The notes beneath the pieces were generated by a model, which worked only from the letters and a program-made list of their open reading frames with translations, was not told the DNA's origin and did no database searches. From contig NZ_BCXI01000010.1 in the NCBI RefSeq assembly GCF_001895025.1, positions 124,001-188,000 on the forward strand: a stretch of DNA of 64,000 nt, written 5' to 3'. Of the stretch, positions 17,664 through 26,183 are shown piece after piece. Origin of the DNA: Rhodococcus zopfii NBRC 100606 = JCM 9919 (lineage in GTDB: Bacteria; Actinomycetota; Actinomycetes; Mycobacteriales; Mycobacteriaceae). Positions within the stretch are counted from its first letter, which is position 1. Every line of letters starts with the position of its first letter. The translations under genes were made by a program, and so were the position numbers.

Positions 17664-18770
17664 GTGAGCACTTCTTCGACCGAAAAGACCGGCACCGCGG
17701 AGAGAGTCATCGACGCCGACACCTTCCGGGAGTGGCTCGCCGACGGAGCGGAATTGGCCGTCATCGACATCCGTCCGAGCGAGGAGGTCGGCTACGCGTC
17801 GCCGCTGTTCGCCACCAACCTTCCTGCGGACCGGATCGAGGCCGAAATCGACCGGTACGTTCCCCGGGCGGTGGTCCGGACCGTCCTCGTCGACGGTGGT
17901 GACGGGGTGGCGCAGTCCGTCGTGGCCCGGCTCGCCGACGTCGGCCGCCGCGACATCCACGTGCTCGCCGGCGGTATCCCGGAGTGGATCCGCAACGGCG
18001 CCGACGACCTGCCCACCTTCGACGTCCCGGGCAAGGACTTCTCACTCGGCATCCGCGACGAGCGCGGGACGCCGGTGGTGACCGCCGCGGAGCTCAGATC
18101 TCTCCAGGACCAGAGCGCGGACGTCGTCGTCATCGACACCCGCACAGTCTCCGAGTTCACCGCAGGCCACGTCCCAGGCGCTGTCAGCGTCCCGGGTGCG
18201 GAGTTGCTGCTGAGGTTCGCGGACGTTGTCCCGTCGCCCGACACCCATGTCGTCGTCTCCTGCGCCGGGCTGCCCCGCGCGATCATCGGCGCCCAGACGC
18301 TGATCGACTCGGGCGTCCCGAACAGGGTGTCCTACCTGCACAACGGCACCCGGGCCTGGAAGGAGGAGAACCTCGAGCTCGAGACCGGAGCTACCGCCGT
18401 TTACGGACCGGTCGGCGACGCCGCCCGGGAGGTCGCCGCGCAGCGCGTCGAGGCCATCGCCGCCGACGACGAATTCCCGCGAATCGACGTCGAGACCGCG
18501 CAGGCCTGGGCGGCCGATCCGGACCGCACCACCTATCTGCTCGATGTGCGCACTCCGGAGGAGTTCGAGCAGGCTCACCTCCCTGGATCGATCACTTCCG
18601 AGGGCGGGCAGCTGCTCGGCGTCTCCTACCGCACGATCGCGGTCCGCGGGGCGCGTGTCGTCCTGATCGACGACCTCACCGGAGCGCGCGCCGCGGTCGT
18701 CGCCCACTGGTTGCAACGACGCGGCTTCGACATCGCCGTCCTCCTGCACGATTTCGACGCCGCAGTCTGA
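17664..18770 (+). CDS. Three-domain rhodanese-like protein
   Basis: A 368-residue protein with three rhodanese-like domains (about 14-112, 137-240 and 273-365). Each keeps the strand pattern around V-I-D-(I/T)-R or L-L-D-V-R. Only the middle domain has a cysteine in the active-site loop (Cys200 in VVVSCAGLPRA); domain 1 has VDGGDGVAQ and domain 3 has IDDLTGAR there, so both are probably non-catalytic. Such proteins transfer sulfane sulfur or bind sulfur carriers in the cytosol. The start is GTG at 17664. It lies 46 bp before the DszC-like gene on the same strand, so sulfur released by the monooxygenases may pass through it. Confidence 0.88.
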   Translation: MSTSSTEKTGTAERVIDADTFREWLADGAELAVIDIRPSEEVGYASPLFATNLPADRIEAEIDRYVPRAVVRTVLVDGGDGVAQSVVARLADVGRRDIHVLAGGIPEWIRNGADDLPTFDVPGKDFSLGIRDERGTPVVTAAELRSLQDQSADVVVIDTRTVSEFTAGHVPGAVSVPGAELLLRFADVVPSPDTHVVVSCAGLPRAIIGAQTLIDSGVPNRVSYLHNGTRAWKEENLELETGATAVYGPVGDAAREVAAQRVEAIAADDEFPRIDVETAQAWAADPDRTTYLLDVRTPEEFEQAHLPGSITSEGGQLLGVSYRTIAVRGARVVLIDDLTGARAAVVAHWLQRRGFDIAVLLHDFDAAV

Positions 18771-18816
18771 GCACGCGGCCTCCGCCCATCCACGCCTTCC
18801 GGGAGCAGAGCACACC

Positions 18817-19947
18817 ATGACCCTCACCTTCGATACCCCGATCGACACGAGCAGTGCAGATCGGGTCGATGCCGCCGACGAGCTGCTCCTGGTGGCGCGG
18901 ACGCGGACGTTCGCCTACGAGACGCTCAAACCCCTTGCCCTGCTCACCGATACCGAGGGCGTGACCACCGAGACGGTCGAGGGACTGCGCAGGATCGGGT
19001 TGCTCAACCATCTCGCCCCCGCTCGCTTCGGCGGTGGCGAATTGGACAAGGCCGCCGAGCGTCGCGTTCACGAGCATCTCGCCTACGGCGACTTCAACAC
19101 CTGGCTGGCGTGGGCTCAGCACACGGGGTTGCTCGAGCATTTCTCCACCCTGGCCAGGAGCGGCAAGCCGATCGGTGACCTCGGTGAACGGATCCTGCGT
19201 GGGGAGATCCTCAGCGGCACAGCGATCAGCGACGCTCGGCACTACCCGGAGCGGTATGTCCGCGCTACTCCGGTGGACGGCGGGTGGACGATCGACGGCA
19301 CGGTGTCGTGGGTGAGCGGCTGGGGCGTCAACGCCGTGCTGTCGGTTGCCGCGATCGATCCGGCCACCGAGACGCAGTTGCTCGCCCTGATCGACGTCGC
19401 CGACGAACGTTTGAGCGCCGAGCCGCTTCCTCTCGCCGCCGCGAGCGGAAGTCGCACGTGGCGGATCACCTTCGATGGTGTTCTCGTCTCCGAGTCCGAC
19501 ATCGTCAAGCGCACACCACGATCCGAATGGGATGTCCGCGACCGGAAGATCGTCAGCGACGTGCGGCCGCAGGTGTTCGGTGTGGCACGTGCGATCCTCG
19601 ACGAGTTGCGCGACGCCGACACCGATGCCACACACGCCGTGGTGCAGGCATGGGCGCCACCGTTCGCTCGCTACCGGGCGCTGGCGTACGACCTGGCCGA
19701 TCGAGCAGAGTCGGATCCTCGTGGCCCACAGTACTTCCCGGAGAGGCTTGCACTCAAGGTCGAGACGCTGCGGTCGCTCCACAAGATCTCCCGTGCGCTG
19801 CTGATCTCGCGTGCAGGCACGGGAATTCTCGGGACGGACACCGCCCAGCTGCACGCCCGGTCGGTACTCTTCCTTCAAGTTCAGAGTCAGAACCAGCGTT
19901 CCCGCACGGCGCAACTCGCCGACATCGCGGAGTCGGCGCCGTTCTGA
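18817..19947 (+). CDS. Acyl-CoA-dehydrogenase-fold flavoprotein (DszC/SfnC-like)
   Basis: A 376-residue protein of the acyl-CoA dehydrogenase superfamily, in the branch used by flavin monooxygenases such as DszC. The N-terminal helical domain contains LRRIGLLNHLAPARFGGGE, the middle beta domain GTAISDARHYPERYV and GWTIDGTVSWVSGWG, and the C-terminal helices follow from about residue 250. The catalytic glutamate of true dehydrogenases was not found, consistent with an oxygenase role. Co-location with a DszA-type enzyme, a rhodanese and an importer points to oxidation at sulfur of an imported compound. A 97-bp gap separates it from the importer genes. Confidence 0.85.
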   Translation: MTLTFDTPIDTSSADRVDAADELLLVARTRTFAYETLKPLALLTDTEGVTTETVEGLRRIGLLNHLAPARFGGGELDKAAERRVHEHLAYGDFNTWLAWAQHTGLLEHFSTLARSGKPIGDLGERILRGEILSGTAISDARHYPERYVRATPVDGGWTIDGTVSWVSGWGVNAVLSVAAIDPATETQLLALIDVADERLSAEPLPLAAASGSRTWRITFDGVLVSESDIVKRTPRSEWDVRDRKIVSDVRPQVFGVARAILDELRDADTDATHAVVQAWAPPFARYRALAYDLADRAESDPRGPQYFPERLALKVETLRSLHKISRALLISRAGTGILGTDTAQLHARSVLFLQVQSQNQRSRTAQLADIAESAPF

Positions 19948-20000
19948 GAAGGGTTTCCGTACGGCTGCTTCTCTCCGGTCGGATTCTCGTCATCACGGTT

Positions 20001-20006
20001 TAATAT
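20001..20006 (+). promoter_or_regulatory. Possible -10 element of the importer operon
   Basis: TAATAT, an unusually AT-rich hexamer for this DNA, lies 39 bases before the ATG of the solute-binding protein gene. No convincing -35 was identified. The GATTCTT half-site at 20034-20040 overlaps the likely leader. Confidence 0.35.
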
Positions 20007-20044
20007 CCTGACTTGGCAACAACTTTCACCATAGATTCTTGTTC

Positions 20045-21733
20045 ATGGAAACAACAGATCACGCCCCACGATCGGCGGGCTTGCGCCGGCGGCGTTTTCG
20101 AGGCGTGTTCGGCGCTCTCGCACTGACCGGCGTCCTTGCCGTCACCGCATGCAGCGGCAGCATCGACGCGGCCGGCTCCAACGGAGGCGGCGAGCCGCAG
20201 TCCGGCGGAACCCTGCGGATCGCTCTCCTCAGTTCTCCCGAGTCTCTGGACCCGCACCTGAACACCTCCTTCGCGGCCAGCAATTACGGCAACAGCGTCT
20301 TCGACAAACTCACCTGGCAGGACCCGGAGACCGGCGAGATCGGTCCCTGGCTCGCCACCTCGTGGGAGGTCGACGACACCAACACCGAGTTCACGTTCAC
20401 CCTCCGCGACGACGTCACCTTCAGCGACGGCACCCCGTTCAACGCGGACATCGTGAAGAGGAACTTCGACCAGTACGTCTTCGGCGATCCGGCGCTGGGT
20501 GTCAAGCCCAACGGCGCCACCCATCTGCGCTCGTATCGGGGGAGCGAGGTCGTCAGCGACCACGTCGTCAAGATCGTCTTCGATGCCCCGTCCGCGAGCT
20601 TTCTGCAGTTCATCTCCTACTCGGGCAACAACCAGCCCGGCATCATCGGCCAGAAGACCCTCTCGTCGAACGCCGAGCAGCGCCTCGACCCTGCGAACAT
20701 CGTCGGTACCGGCCCGTTCGTCGTCACCGAATACGTCCCCCGGGAGCGCACGGTACTCACCAAACGCCTCGACTATCACTGGGCCGCTCCGGGTCTGAAC
20801 CACGAGGGCCCCGCCTACCTCGACAAGGTCGAATTCGTCACCATTCCCGAGGCGAGCGTCCGCACCGGTGCGCTCCAGTCGGGCGAGGTGCAGGCCGCGT
20901 TCGACATCCTGCCCACCGACGAGGCGGTCCTCGAGGCGCAAGGCTACGACATCACCTCGCGGACCATCGCCGGGCTCAACCTCGGCTGGAATATCAACAC
21001 CAGCCTCGAGCCCACCAACGACATCAACGTCCGCCGCGCGATCGTGCGGGCCACCAACCGGCCCGGTTTCAAGGACACCATCCTCGCCCCGTCCGAGGGT
21101 CAGGCGAAGTCCGTACTTGCCCATCATATCCAGGGTGCGATCGACTACACCGACGACGTGTTGGGATACGACCTCGACGAGTCCAGGCGTCTGCTCGACG
21201 AAGCCGGGTGGAAGGTCGGTGCCGACGGCATCCGGGAGAAGGACGGAAAGAATCTCACGCTCAAAGCCACCGGGCACTACCTGGTTCCGAACAGCCGCTA
21301 CACGTACGAGTCGATCCAGGCTTCACTCAAGGAGATCGGCGTCGACCTCGACTTCCAGTTCGATGCCAGCAACATCCCGACCGACCAGATCAACAAGGAA
21401 TACCACCTGATCAACACCAACCGCAGCCGCAACGACCCAGCGATCCTGAACGTCAACTTCAACCCGGACCGGGGCAACTCGGCCCGCATCTCCGCGGACT
21501 TCCCCGGCCGGCAGGAGATCGTCGACACCCTCGAAGCGCTCGAGTCCACCCTCGACCCGACGCAGCGGGCCGTGCTGACCGAACGGGCCCAGGAACTGGT
21601 CCTCGATGAGTACGTCCTGTTCGACCCGGTGTTCGAGCCGTCGCAGGTGGCCGCGTCCAAGGGCGTATACGGCCTCGACCTCGACGCCACCAGCCGACTG
21701 CACTTCCTCCGCACCTGGATCGACCAGGGCTGA
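20045..21733 (+). CDS. ABC importer substrate-binding lipoprotein (family 5)
   Basis: A 562-residue extracellular solute-binding protein of family 5 (DppA/OppA/NikA type). A basic N-terminus and hydrophobic stretch end in the lipobox VTACSG, so the protein is anchored by a diacylated cysteine. GGTLRIALLSSPESLDPHLN and the FTFTLRDDVTFSDGTPFNA segment are characteristic. ATG 20045 was chosen over a TTG two codons earlier. It heads a complete importer operon with two permeases and a fused ATPase. Given the neighbours it may bind an organosulfur compound instead of a peptide; this is inference. Confidence 0.92.
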   Translation: METTDHAPRSAGLRRRRFRGVFGALALTGVLAVTACSGSIDAAGSNGGGEPQSGGTLRIALLSSPESLDPHLNTSFAASNYGNSVFDKLTWQDPETGEIGPWLATSWEVDDTNTEFTFTLRDDVTFSDGTPFNADIVKRNFDQYVFGDPALGVKPNGATHLRSYRGSEVVSDHVVKIVFDAPSASFLQFISYSGNNQPGIIGQKTLSSNAEQRLDPANIVGTGPFVVTEYVPRERTVLTKRLDYHWAAPGLNHEGPAYLDKVEFVTIPEASVRTGALQSGEVQAAFDILPTDEAVLEAQGYDITSRTIAGLNLGWNINTSLEPTNDINVRRAIVRATNRPGFKDTILAPSEGQAKSVLAHHIQGAIDYTDDVLGYDLDESRRLLDEAGWKVGADGIREKDGKNLTLKATGHYLVPNSRYTYESIQASLKEIGVDLDFQFDASNIPTDQINKEYHLINTNRSRNDPAILNVNFNPDRGNSARISADFPGRQEIVDTLEALESTLDPTQRAVLTERAQELVLDEYVLFDPVFEPSQVAASKGVYGLDLDATSRLHFLRTWIDQG

Positions 21734-21802
21734 TCGTCCACCCCGGGCCGATTCCACAGGATCGGCTCGGGGTGCGTGCTGCCGCACTCGAAAAGGATCC
21801 CG

Positions 21803-22753
21803 ATGACACGCTATGTCCTCCTGAAACTGGGGCGAGGCCTGGTGGTGGTGTGGGGCGCGTTCACCGCGTCCTTCGTCCTGCTGTACCTGCTGCCCGCCAG
21901 TCCCATCGAACTGCTCTTCAATCCCGAAGAGCGTAACGACATCTCACCCGAGGCGTACGCCCAGATCGAGCAGCAGTACGGTTTCGACCGGCCGGTGTTC
22001 GTTCAGTACCTCGACCGGCTCTGGGCCGCACTGCATCTCGACTTCGGGGCCTCGGTCCAGAACGGCAAGCCGGTGGCTACCGCGATCGCCGAGGCGCTAC
22101 CGAAGACCATCGTGCTTGCGGTGGCGGCGCTGATCCTCGCGGCATTGATCGCACTCGCTGTCGCGTGGGTCGCGACCTACCTCGAATCCCCGTGGCTGCG
22201 GAACGTCATCGCCGGCTTGCCGCCGCTGCTGGTGTCGTTCCCGAGCTTTCTGCTCGGCCTCATCATCATCCGTGTCTTCTCCTTCCAGCTCGGGTGGTTC
22301 CCGCCGATCAGCCGCGACGGTCTGCACGGAGTGGTGCTGCCCGCCTTCGCGCTGGCGATCCCCGTCGCCGGCCCCATCGCGCAGCTGCTGCTGCGCAACT
22401 TCACCACCGAGTACGGCTCGCCGTATGTCCTGACGTCCTTCAGCAAGGGTCTGCGCAAGGCGAGGGTGCTCAACGGCGACGTCCTGCGCAACGCCAGCCT
22501 GCCCGCGCTCACCCAGGGCGGCATCATCGTCGGTGAACTGCTGGCCGGCGCCGTGATCACCGAGACGATCTTCTCCCGCAACGGAATCGGCCGTCTCACC
22601 GAACAGGCGGTCCGCGCCCAGGACGTTCCCGTCGTCCAGGGCGTCGTCATGTTCGTCGCCCTCGCGTTCGTGACGGTCAATTTCGTCGTCGACGTCGCGT
22701 ATCCCCTCATCGACCCTCGACTCAAAGCCGCCCGCGAAGGGGTAACCGTATGA
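21803..22753 (+). CDS. ABC importer permease (DppB type)
   Basis: A 316-residue permease with six predicted helices, of the DppB/OppB family. It starts RYVLLKLGRGLVVVWGAF, and the segment VLNGDVLRNASLPALTQGG around residue 230 is the EAA loop that contacts the ATPase. AAAAGGA at 21791-21797 precedes the ATG at 21803, which is preferred over an upstream start. The stop overlaps the next permease by ATGA. Confidence 0.92.
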   Translation: MTRYVLLKLGRGLVVVWGAFTASFVLLYLLPASPIELLFNPEERNDISPEAYAQIEQQYGFDRPVFVQYLDRLWAALHLDFGASVQNGKPVATAIAEALPKTIVLAVAALILAALIALAVAWVATYLESPWLRNVIAGLPPLLVSFPSFLLGLIIIRVFSFQLGWFPPISRDGLHGVVLPAFALAIPVAGPIAQLLLRNFTTEYGSPYVLTSFSKGLRKARVLNGDVLRNASLPALTQGGIIVGELLAGAVITETIFSRNGIGRLTEQAVRAQDVPVVQGVVMFVALAFVTVNFVVDVAYPLIDPRLKAAREGVTV

Positions 22754-23694
22754 CGATCGACAGCGACCGCACGCTCGTCGCCGAACCGGTCCCGACCGCC
22801 GTTCCGGAGCGGGCCGCGACACCAGCTGCCCTGCCCCCACCGCTCCCCAACCCGGACACACCGCCACGTCGGCGCTTCGGCGCACTGACCCCGATCCTGT
22901 CGCGTCCGGGTCTCACGGTGGCGGTGCTCGTCGTCGTCCTCGCCGTCGCATGGTGCGTCGCGCCGGGCTTGTTCACCTGGAAGGACCCGTACCTTCCGGA
23001 TTCCACCGCGATCCTCGTCGGCCCCAGCGCCGACCACCCCTTCGGCACCGACCGGCTGGGTCGCGACATCTACTCGCGCACCGTGCACGGTGCTGTGATC
23101 ACCCTCAGCGCCACCCTCCTCGCCGTCGCGATCGCCTTCGTCATCGGTACCGTCCTCGGAGCGATCGCGGGATTCGTCGGAGGCACCGTCGAACTCGTCA
23201 TCATGCGCGTCGTCGACGTGTTGCTGTCCGTCCCCGGTCTGCTGCTCACCATGGTCGTGGTCTCGGCGCTCGGATACGGCACGCTGAACGTCGCCATCGC
23301 CGTCGGTGTCTCCGCGGTCGCCAACTTCGCGCGGGTGATGCGCGCCGAAGTGCTGCGCGTCGTGCAGGCCGATTACGTCGAAGCCGCCGCGAGCATCGGC
23401 ACACCCCGGATGAGCATCCTCACCCGCCACGTCCTGCCGAACTCCCTCAGCTCGGTCGTGTCTCTGATCCCGCTGCAGTTCGGCGCGTCGATCCTGGCGA
23501 TCGCGGCCCTCGGATTCCTCGGATTCGGCGCTCCGCCACCGGAACCGGAATGGGGCCTGTTGGTTTCCGAGGGCCGGGACCTGCTGGCGATCGCCCCGTG
23601 GATCTCGCTGCTGCCCGGATTCGTCATCCTGGCGGTCGTACTGTCCAGCAACCGAATCAGCCGTGAACTGCAGAACGACGGAGACGCGCGATGA
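22750..23694 (+). CDS. ABC importer permease (DppC type)
   Basis: A 314-residue permease of the DppC/OppC family. A proline-rich cytoplasmic N-terminus (about 50 residues) precedes the first helix. DHPFGTDRLGRDIYSR is the hallmark of DppC-type permeases, and YVEAAASIGTPRMSILTRHV is the EAA loop. It overlaps both neighbours by four bases (ATGA), so SBP-permease-permease-ATPase form one operon. Confidence 0.93.
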   Translation: MTIDSDRTLVAEPVPTAVPERAATPAALPPPLPNPDTPPRRRFGALTPILSRPGLTVAVLVVVLAVAWCVAPGLFTWKDPYLPDSTAILVGPSADHPFGTDRLGRDIYSRTVHGAVITLSATLLAVAIAFVIGTVLGAIAGFVGGTVELVIMRVVDVLLSVPGLLLTMVVVSALGYGTLNVAIAVGVSAVANFARVMRAEVLRVVQADYVEAAASIGTPRMSILTRHVLPNSLSSVVSLIPLQFGASILAIAALGFLGFGAPPPEPEWGLLVSEGRDLLAIAPWISLLPGFVILAVVLSSNRISRELQNDGDAR

Positions 23695-25364
23695 CCCTGT
23701 TGTCCTTCGAGGACGTCGAGATCTGGTACGTCGGGCGGGGAACGTCCCCGACCAAGGCTGTCTCCGGTATCAGCCTCGACGTCCGGCCCGGAGAACTGGT
23801 CGCCATCGTCGGAGAGTCCGGATCGGGAAAGTCCACCCTCATCCTGTCGGCGATCGGTCTGCTTCCCCGCAGCAGCCGCGTCGAGGGGCGAATCCTACTC
23901 TTCGGCAACGATGTTGCGGGTTGGAGTCCGAACAAGTTTGCTCGCTACCGGGGCAGCTACGTCGGTTTCGTCCCCCAGGACCCGGGTGTCTCGCTCAACC
24001 CGGTCAAGCAGATCGGGAAGCAGCTCGAGGACGCGCTGAGCAACCGGACCGGGAAGAACCGGCTGCTGCCGTTCAGCGTGTCGGCGCAGCGGCACACTCT
24101 GAAATCGCAGGCGCTGAAGTTCCTCGAACTTGCCGGGCTCGCCGACCCCGGCCGCATCTACGCCAAGTATCCGCATGAGCTGTCGGGCGGCATGAAGCAG
24201 CGAGTGCTCATCGCGATCGCCCTGTCCGGCGAGCCAAAACTCCTCATCGCCGACGAGCCGACCAGCGCCCTGGACGTGACCGTCCAGAAACAGATCCTCG
24301 ATCACCTCGACCGGCTCCGCACCGAGCTGGGTATCGGAATCCTCCTGGTCACACACGATCTCGGTGTCGCACTCGAGCGCGCTGACCGCGTCGTTGTGAT
24401 GCGCGGCGGTGCCGTTGTCGAGGATGGCCGCAGCGCCGAGCTCCTGCACCACGCGGCCGACCCGTACACGCGGCGACTCCTCGACTCTGCGCCCGGCCTG
24501 CATACCGGAGGACTGACCCCGAGGCCGATCCGCCTCGGTCCCCTCGCCGCGCACACCACCGCCGACAGGCCGGGCATACGCAGCTCGGCCCAGTACGCGA
24601 TCGACGTCAAGGGAGTTTCGAAGACGTTCCACGCCGCGCACAGCAGTACGGAACCCGTGGTCGCGGCCGCCGACGTCTCGTTCCGTGTCGCGACCGGCAC
24701 CACCCACTCCCTCGTCGGCGAGTCCGGGGCCGGCAAGTCCACGATCGCGCGAATCGTCGCGGGACTGCGCACCCCCGACGCCGGCGAGGTCACCCTACTC
24801 GGCAACACCGGCAGCTGGAGCCGCAGGGAACTGAGCCGGCGGCTGCAGTTCGTGTATCAGAACCCGTACTCCTCGCTGAACCCGCGGCTGTCCGTCGCGG
24901 ACCTGATCACCGAACCGCTGCGCGTGCACCGCAAAGAAGTCGACCGCACGCAGCGTCGCGCGATCGCCGAGGAGCTGCTGGACGGGGTCCGGTTGGACCG
25001 CAAGTACGCCGCGCGGCGGGCGGGGGAGCTCTCCGGTGGGCAGGCGCAGCGGGTCGCGATAGCCCGCGCCCTCGCCCTGAGCCCGGAGATCGTCATCCTC
25101 GACGAGGCGGTCTCCGCTCTCGATGTGTCCGTGCAGGCGGAGATCCTGCAACTGCTCGTGGACCTGCAGGCGGCGTACTCGTTGACCTACCTGTTCATCA
25201 CCCACGATCTCGGGGTGGTGCGGCTCATCGCGGACACCGTGACCGTGATGCGGCACGGAACCGTCGTCGTATCTGGTTCTGCGGCACAGATTCTCGACGA
25301 TCCCACGGATGAGTACACGCGGCGGCTCGTCGACTCCGTACCGGGCAGCCATCTGTTCCTCTGA
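23691..25364 (+). CDS. Fused dual ATPase of the ABC importer (DppDF type)
   Basis: A 557-residue protein with two ABC ATPase domains (about 1-260 and 300-557), a fusion of DppD- and DppF-like subunits. Walker A motifs are GESGSGKST near residue 43 and GESGAGKST near residue 343. The signature motifs are LSGGMKQR and LSGGQAQR, and the Walker B motifs LLIADEPTSALD and IVILDEAVSALD. The two domains can pair to power the adjacent permeases. It is the last gene of the importer operon, followed by a hairpin at 25375-25404. Confidence 0.93.
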   Translation: MTLLSFEDVEIWYVGRGTSPTKAVSGISLDVRPGELVAIVGESGSGKSTLILSAIGLLPRSSRVEGRILLFGNDVAGWSPNKFARYRGSYVGFVPQDPGVSLNPVKQIGKQLEDALSNRTGKNRLLPFSVSAQRHTLKSQALKFLELAGLADPGRIYAKYPHELSGGMKQRVLIAIALSGEPKLLIADEPTSALDVTVQKQILDHLDRLRTELGIGILLVTHDLGVALERADRVVVMRGGAVVEDGRSAELLHHAADPYTRRLLDSAPGLHTGGLTPRPIRLGPLAAHTTADRPGIRSSAQYAIDVKGVSKTFHAAHSSTEPVVAAADVSFRVATGTTHSLVGESGAGKSTIARIVAGLRTPDAGEVTLLGNTGSWSRRELSRRLQFVYQNPYSSLNPRLSVADLITEPLRVHRKEVDRTQRRAIAEELLDGVRLDRKYAARRAGELSGGQAQRVAIARALALSPEIVILDEAVSALDVSVQAEILQLLVDLQAAYSLTYLFITHDLGVVRLIADTVTVMRHGTVVVSGSAAQILDDPTDEYTRRLVDSVPGSHLFL

Positions 25365-25748
25365 CGGAGTACCAGGGAATGTCTCCCGATCCGGGGGCAT
25401 TCCCCTTGCGCTCTCGGAAGAGCCCGCCGGTCGTGGGTCCCCTTCCGGTGAGGAGAACGTCCCCGCCTTCGCAAGCGTCCAGTCTCGCGTGTTGTGGCTG
25501 GGGACAGTGGGCGCATTACGCCGGTGTCGGTCGAAACCCCGCGCACGGTCGGTGGCCGAACCGCCGGCCACGTCGAAGAGCAACGTCGCGGCCTCGAGGG
25601 TCTGTTCGAGCTTCGGTGCCTGGGTCTGGGCGAGGGTGATCGACTCGGCTCGAGCGCATGTCCGTACTACTGCGAGACCTGCCGACACAAAAGTCGAGCC
25701 CGTGAACCGGGCTACCCTGCGGGCGGATCGGTGTCTACGCTTCCGCGC
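25365..25748. other. 384-bp intergenic stretch with a hairpin
   Basis: The stretch begins with nested inverted repeats (GGGAATG at 25375-25381, CATTCCC at 25398-25404, inner CCC/GGG pairs) that may terminate the importer operon. The rest has open frames on both strands but no recognisable protein. It marks the junction between the accessory block and the conserved Rv0910-like gene. Confidence 0.5.
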
Positions 25749-26180
25749 ATGGCGAAACTCGAGGTAACCACCCGCGTCCAGCTCGATCCGGAACAGATCT
25801 GGGCCACCGTGTCGAATCTGCACCGATTCGACGAGTGGCTCATCATCCACGACGGCTGGCGCAGCGACCTACCCGAGCAGCTCACGATCGGCACGACCGC
25901 CGAATCCGTGGTGTCCGTCAAGGGATTGCGCAACCGGGTCGCGTGGAAGGTGGAGGAGATCGACGCCCCTCGTCATCTCGTGCTGCGGGGAAGCGGCAAG
26001 GGCGGAACGAAATTCCGGATGGTGCTTACGGTCGCCGGAACCACGGGCAGATCGGACCTCTCGATGCAGATCGACCTCGGTGGGGCTCCGCTGTTCGGGC
26101 CGATCGGTTCCGGCGTCGCCCGGACCCTGCGGGGCGATCTCGAAGCATCGCTGAGGAAATTCGCCGAACTCTACGGCTGA
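25749..26180 (+). CDS. SRPBCC protein, Rv0910-like toxin
   Basis: A 143-residue START/SRPBCC-fold protein that resembles M. tuberculosis Rv0910, described as the toxin partner of Rv0909. Matching features are the opening MAKLEVTTRVQLDPEQIW, FDEWLIIHDGWRSDLPE, VVSVKGLRNRVAWKVEEID and the end GGAPLFGPIGSGVARTLRGD. Members of this fold bind small hydrophobic ligands, and the mode of toxicity is not evident from sequence. The candidate antitoxin lies 22 kb upstream at 3318-3584, not adjacent. The two may still pair, or each may have taken another role. Confidence 0.82.
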   Translation: MAKLEVTTRVQLDPEQIWATVSNLHRFDEWLIIHDGWRSDLPEQLTIGTTAESVVSVKGLRNRVAWKVEEIDAPRHLVLRGSGKGGTKFRMVLTVAGTTGRSDLSMQIDLGGAPLFGPIGSGVARTLRGDLEASLRKFAELYG

Positions 26181-26183
26181 CAA

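Noticed and set aside
24795-25850. Minus-strand frame covering the importer end and the intergenic stretch
   Set aside because: No domain and no ribosome site; part is antisense to the ATPase.
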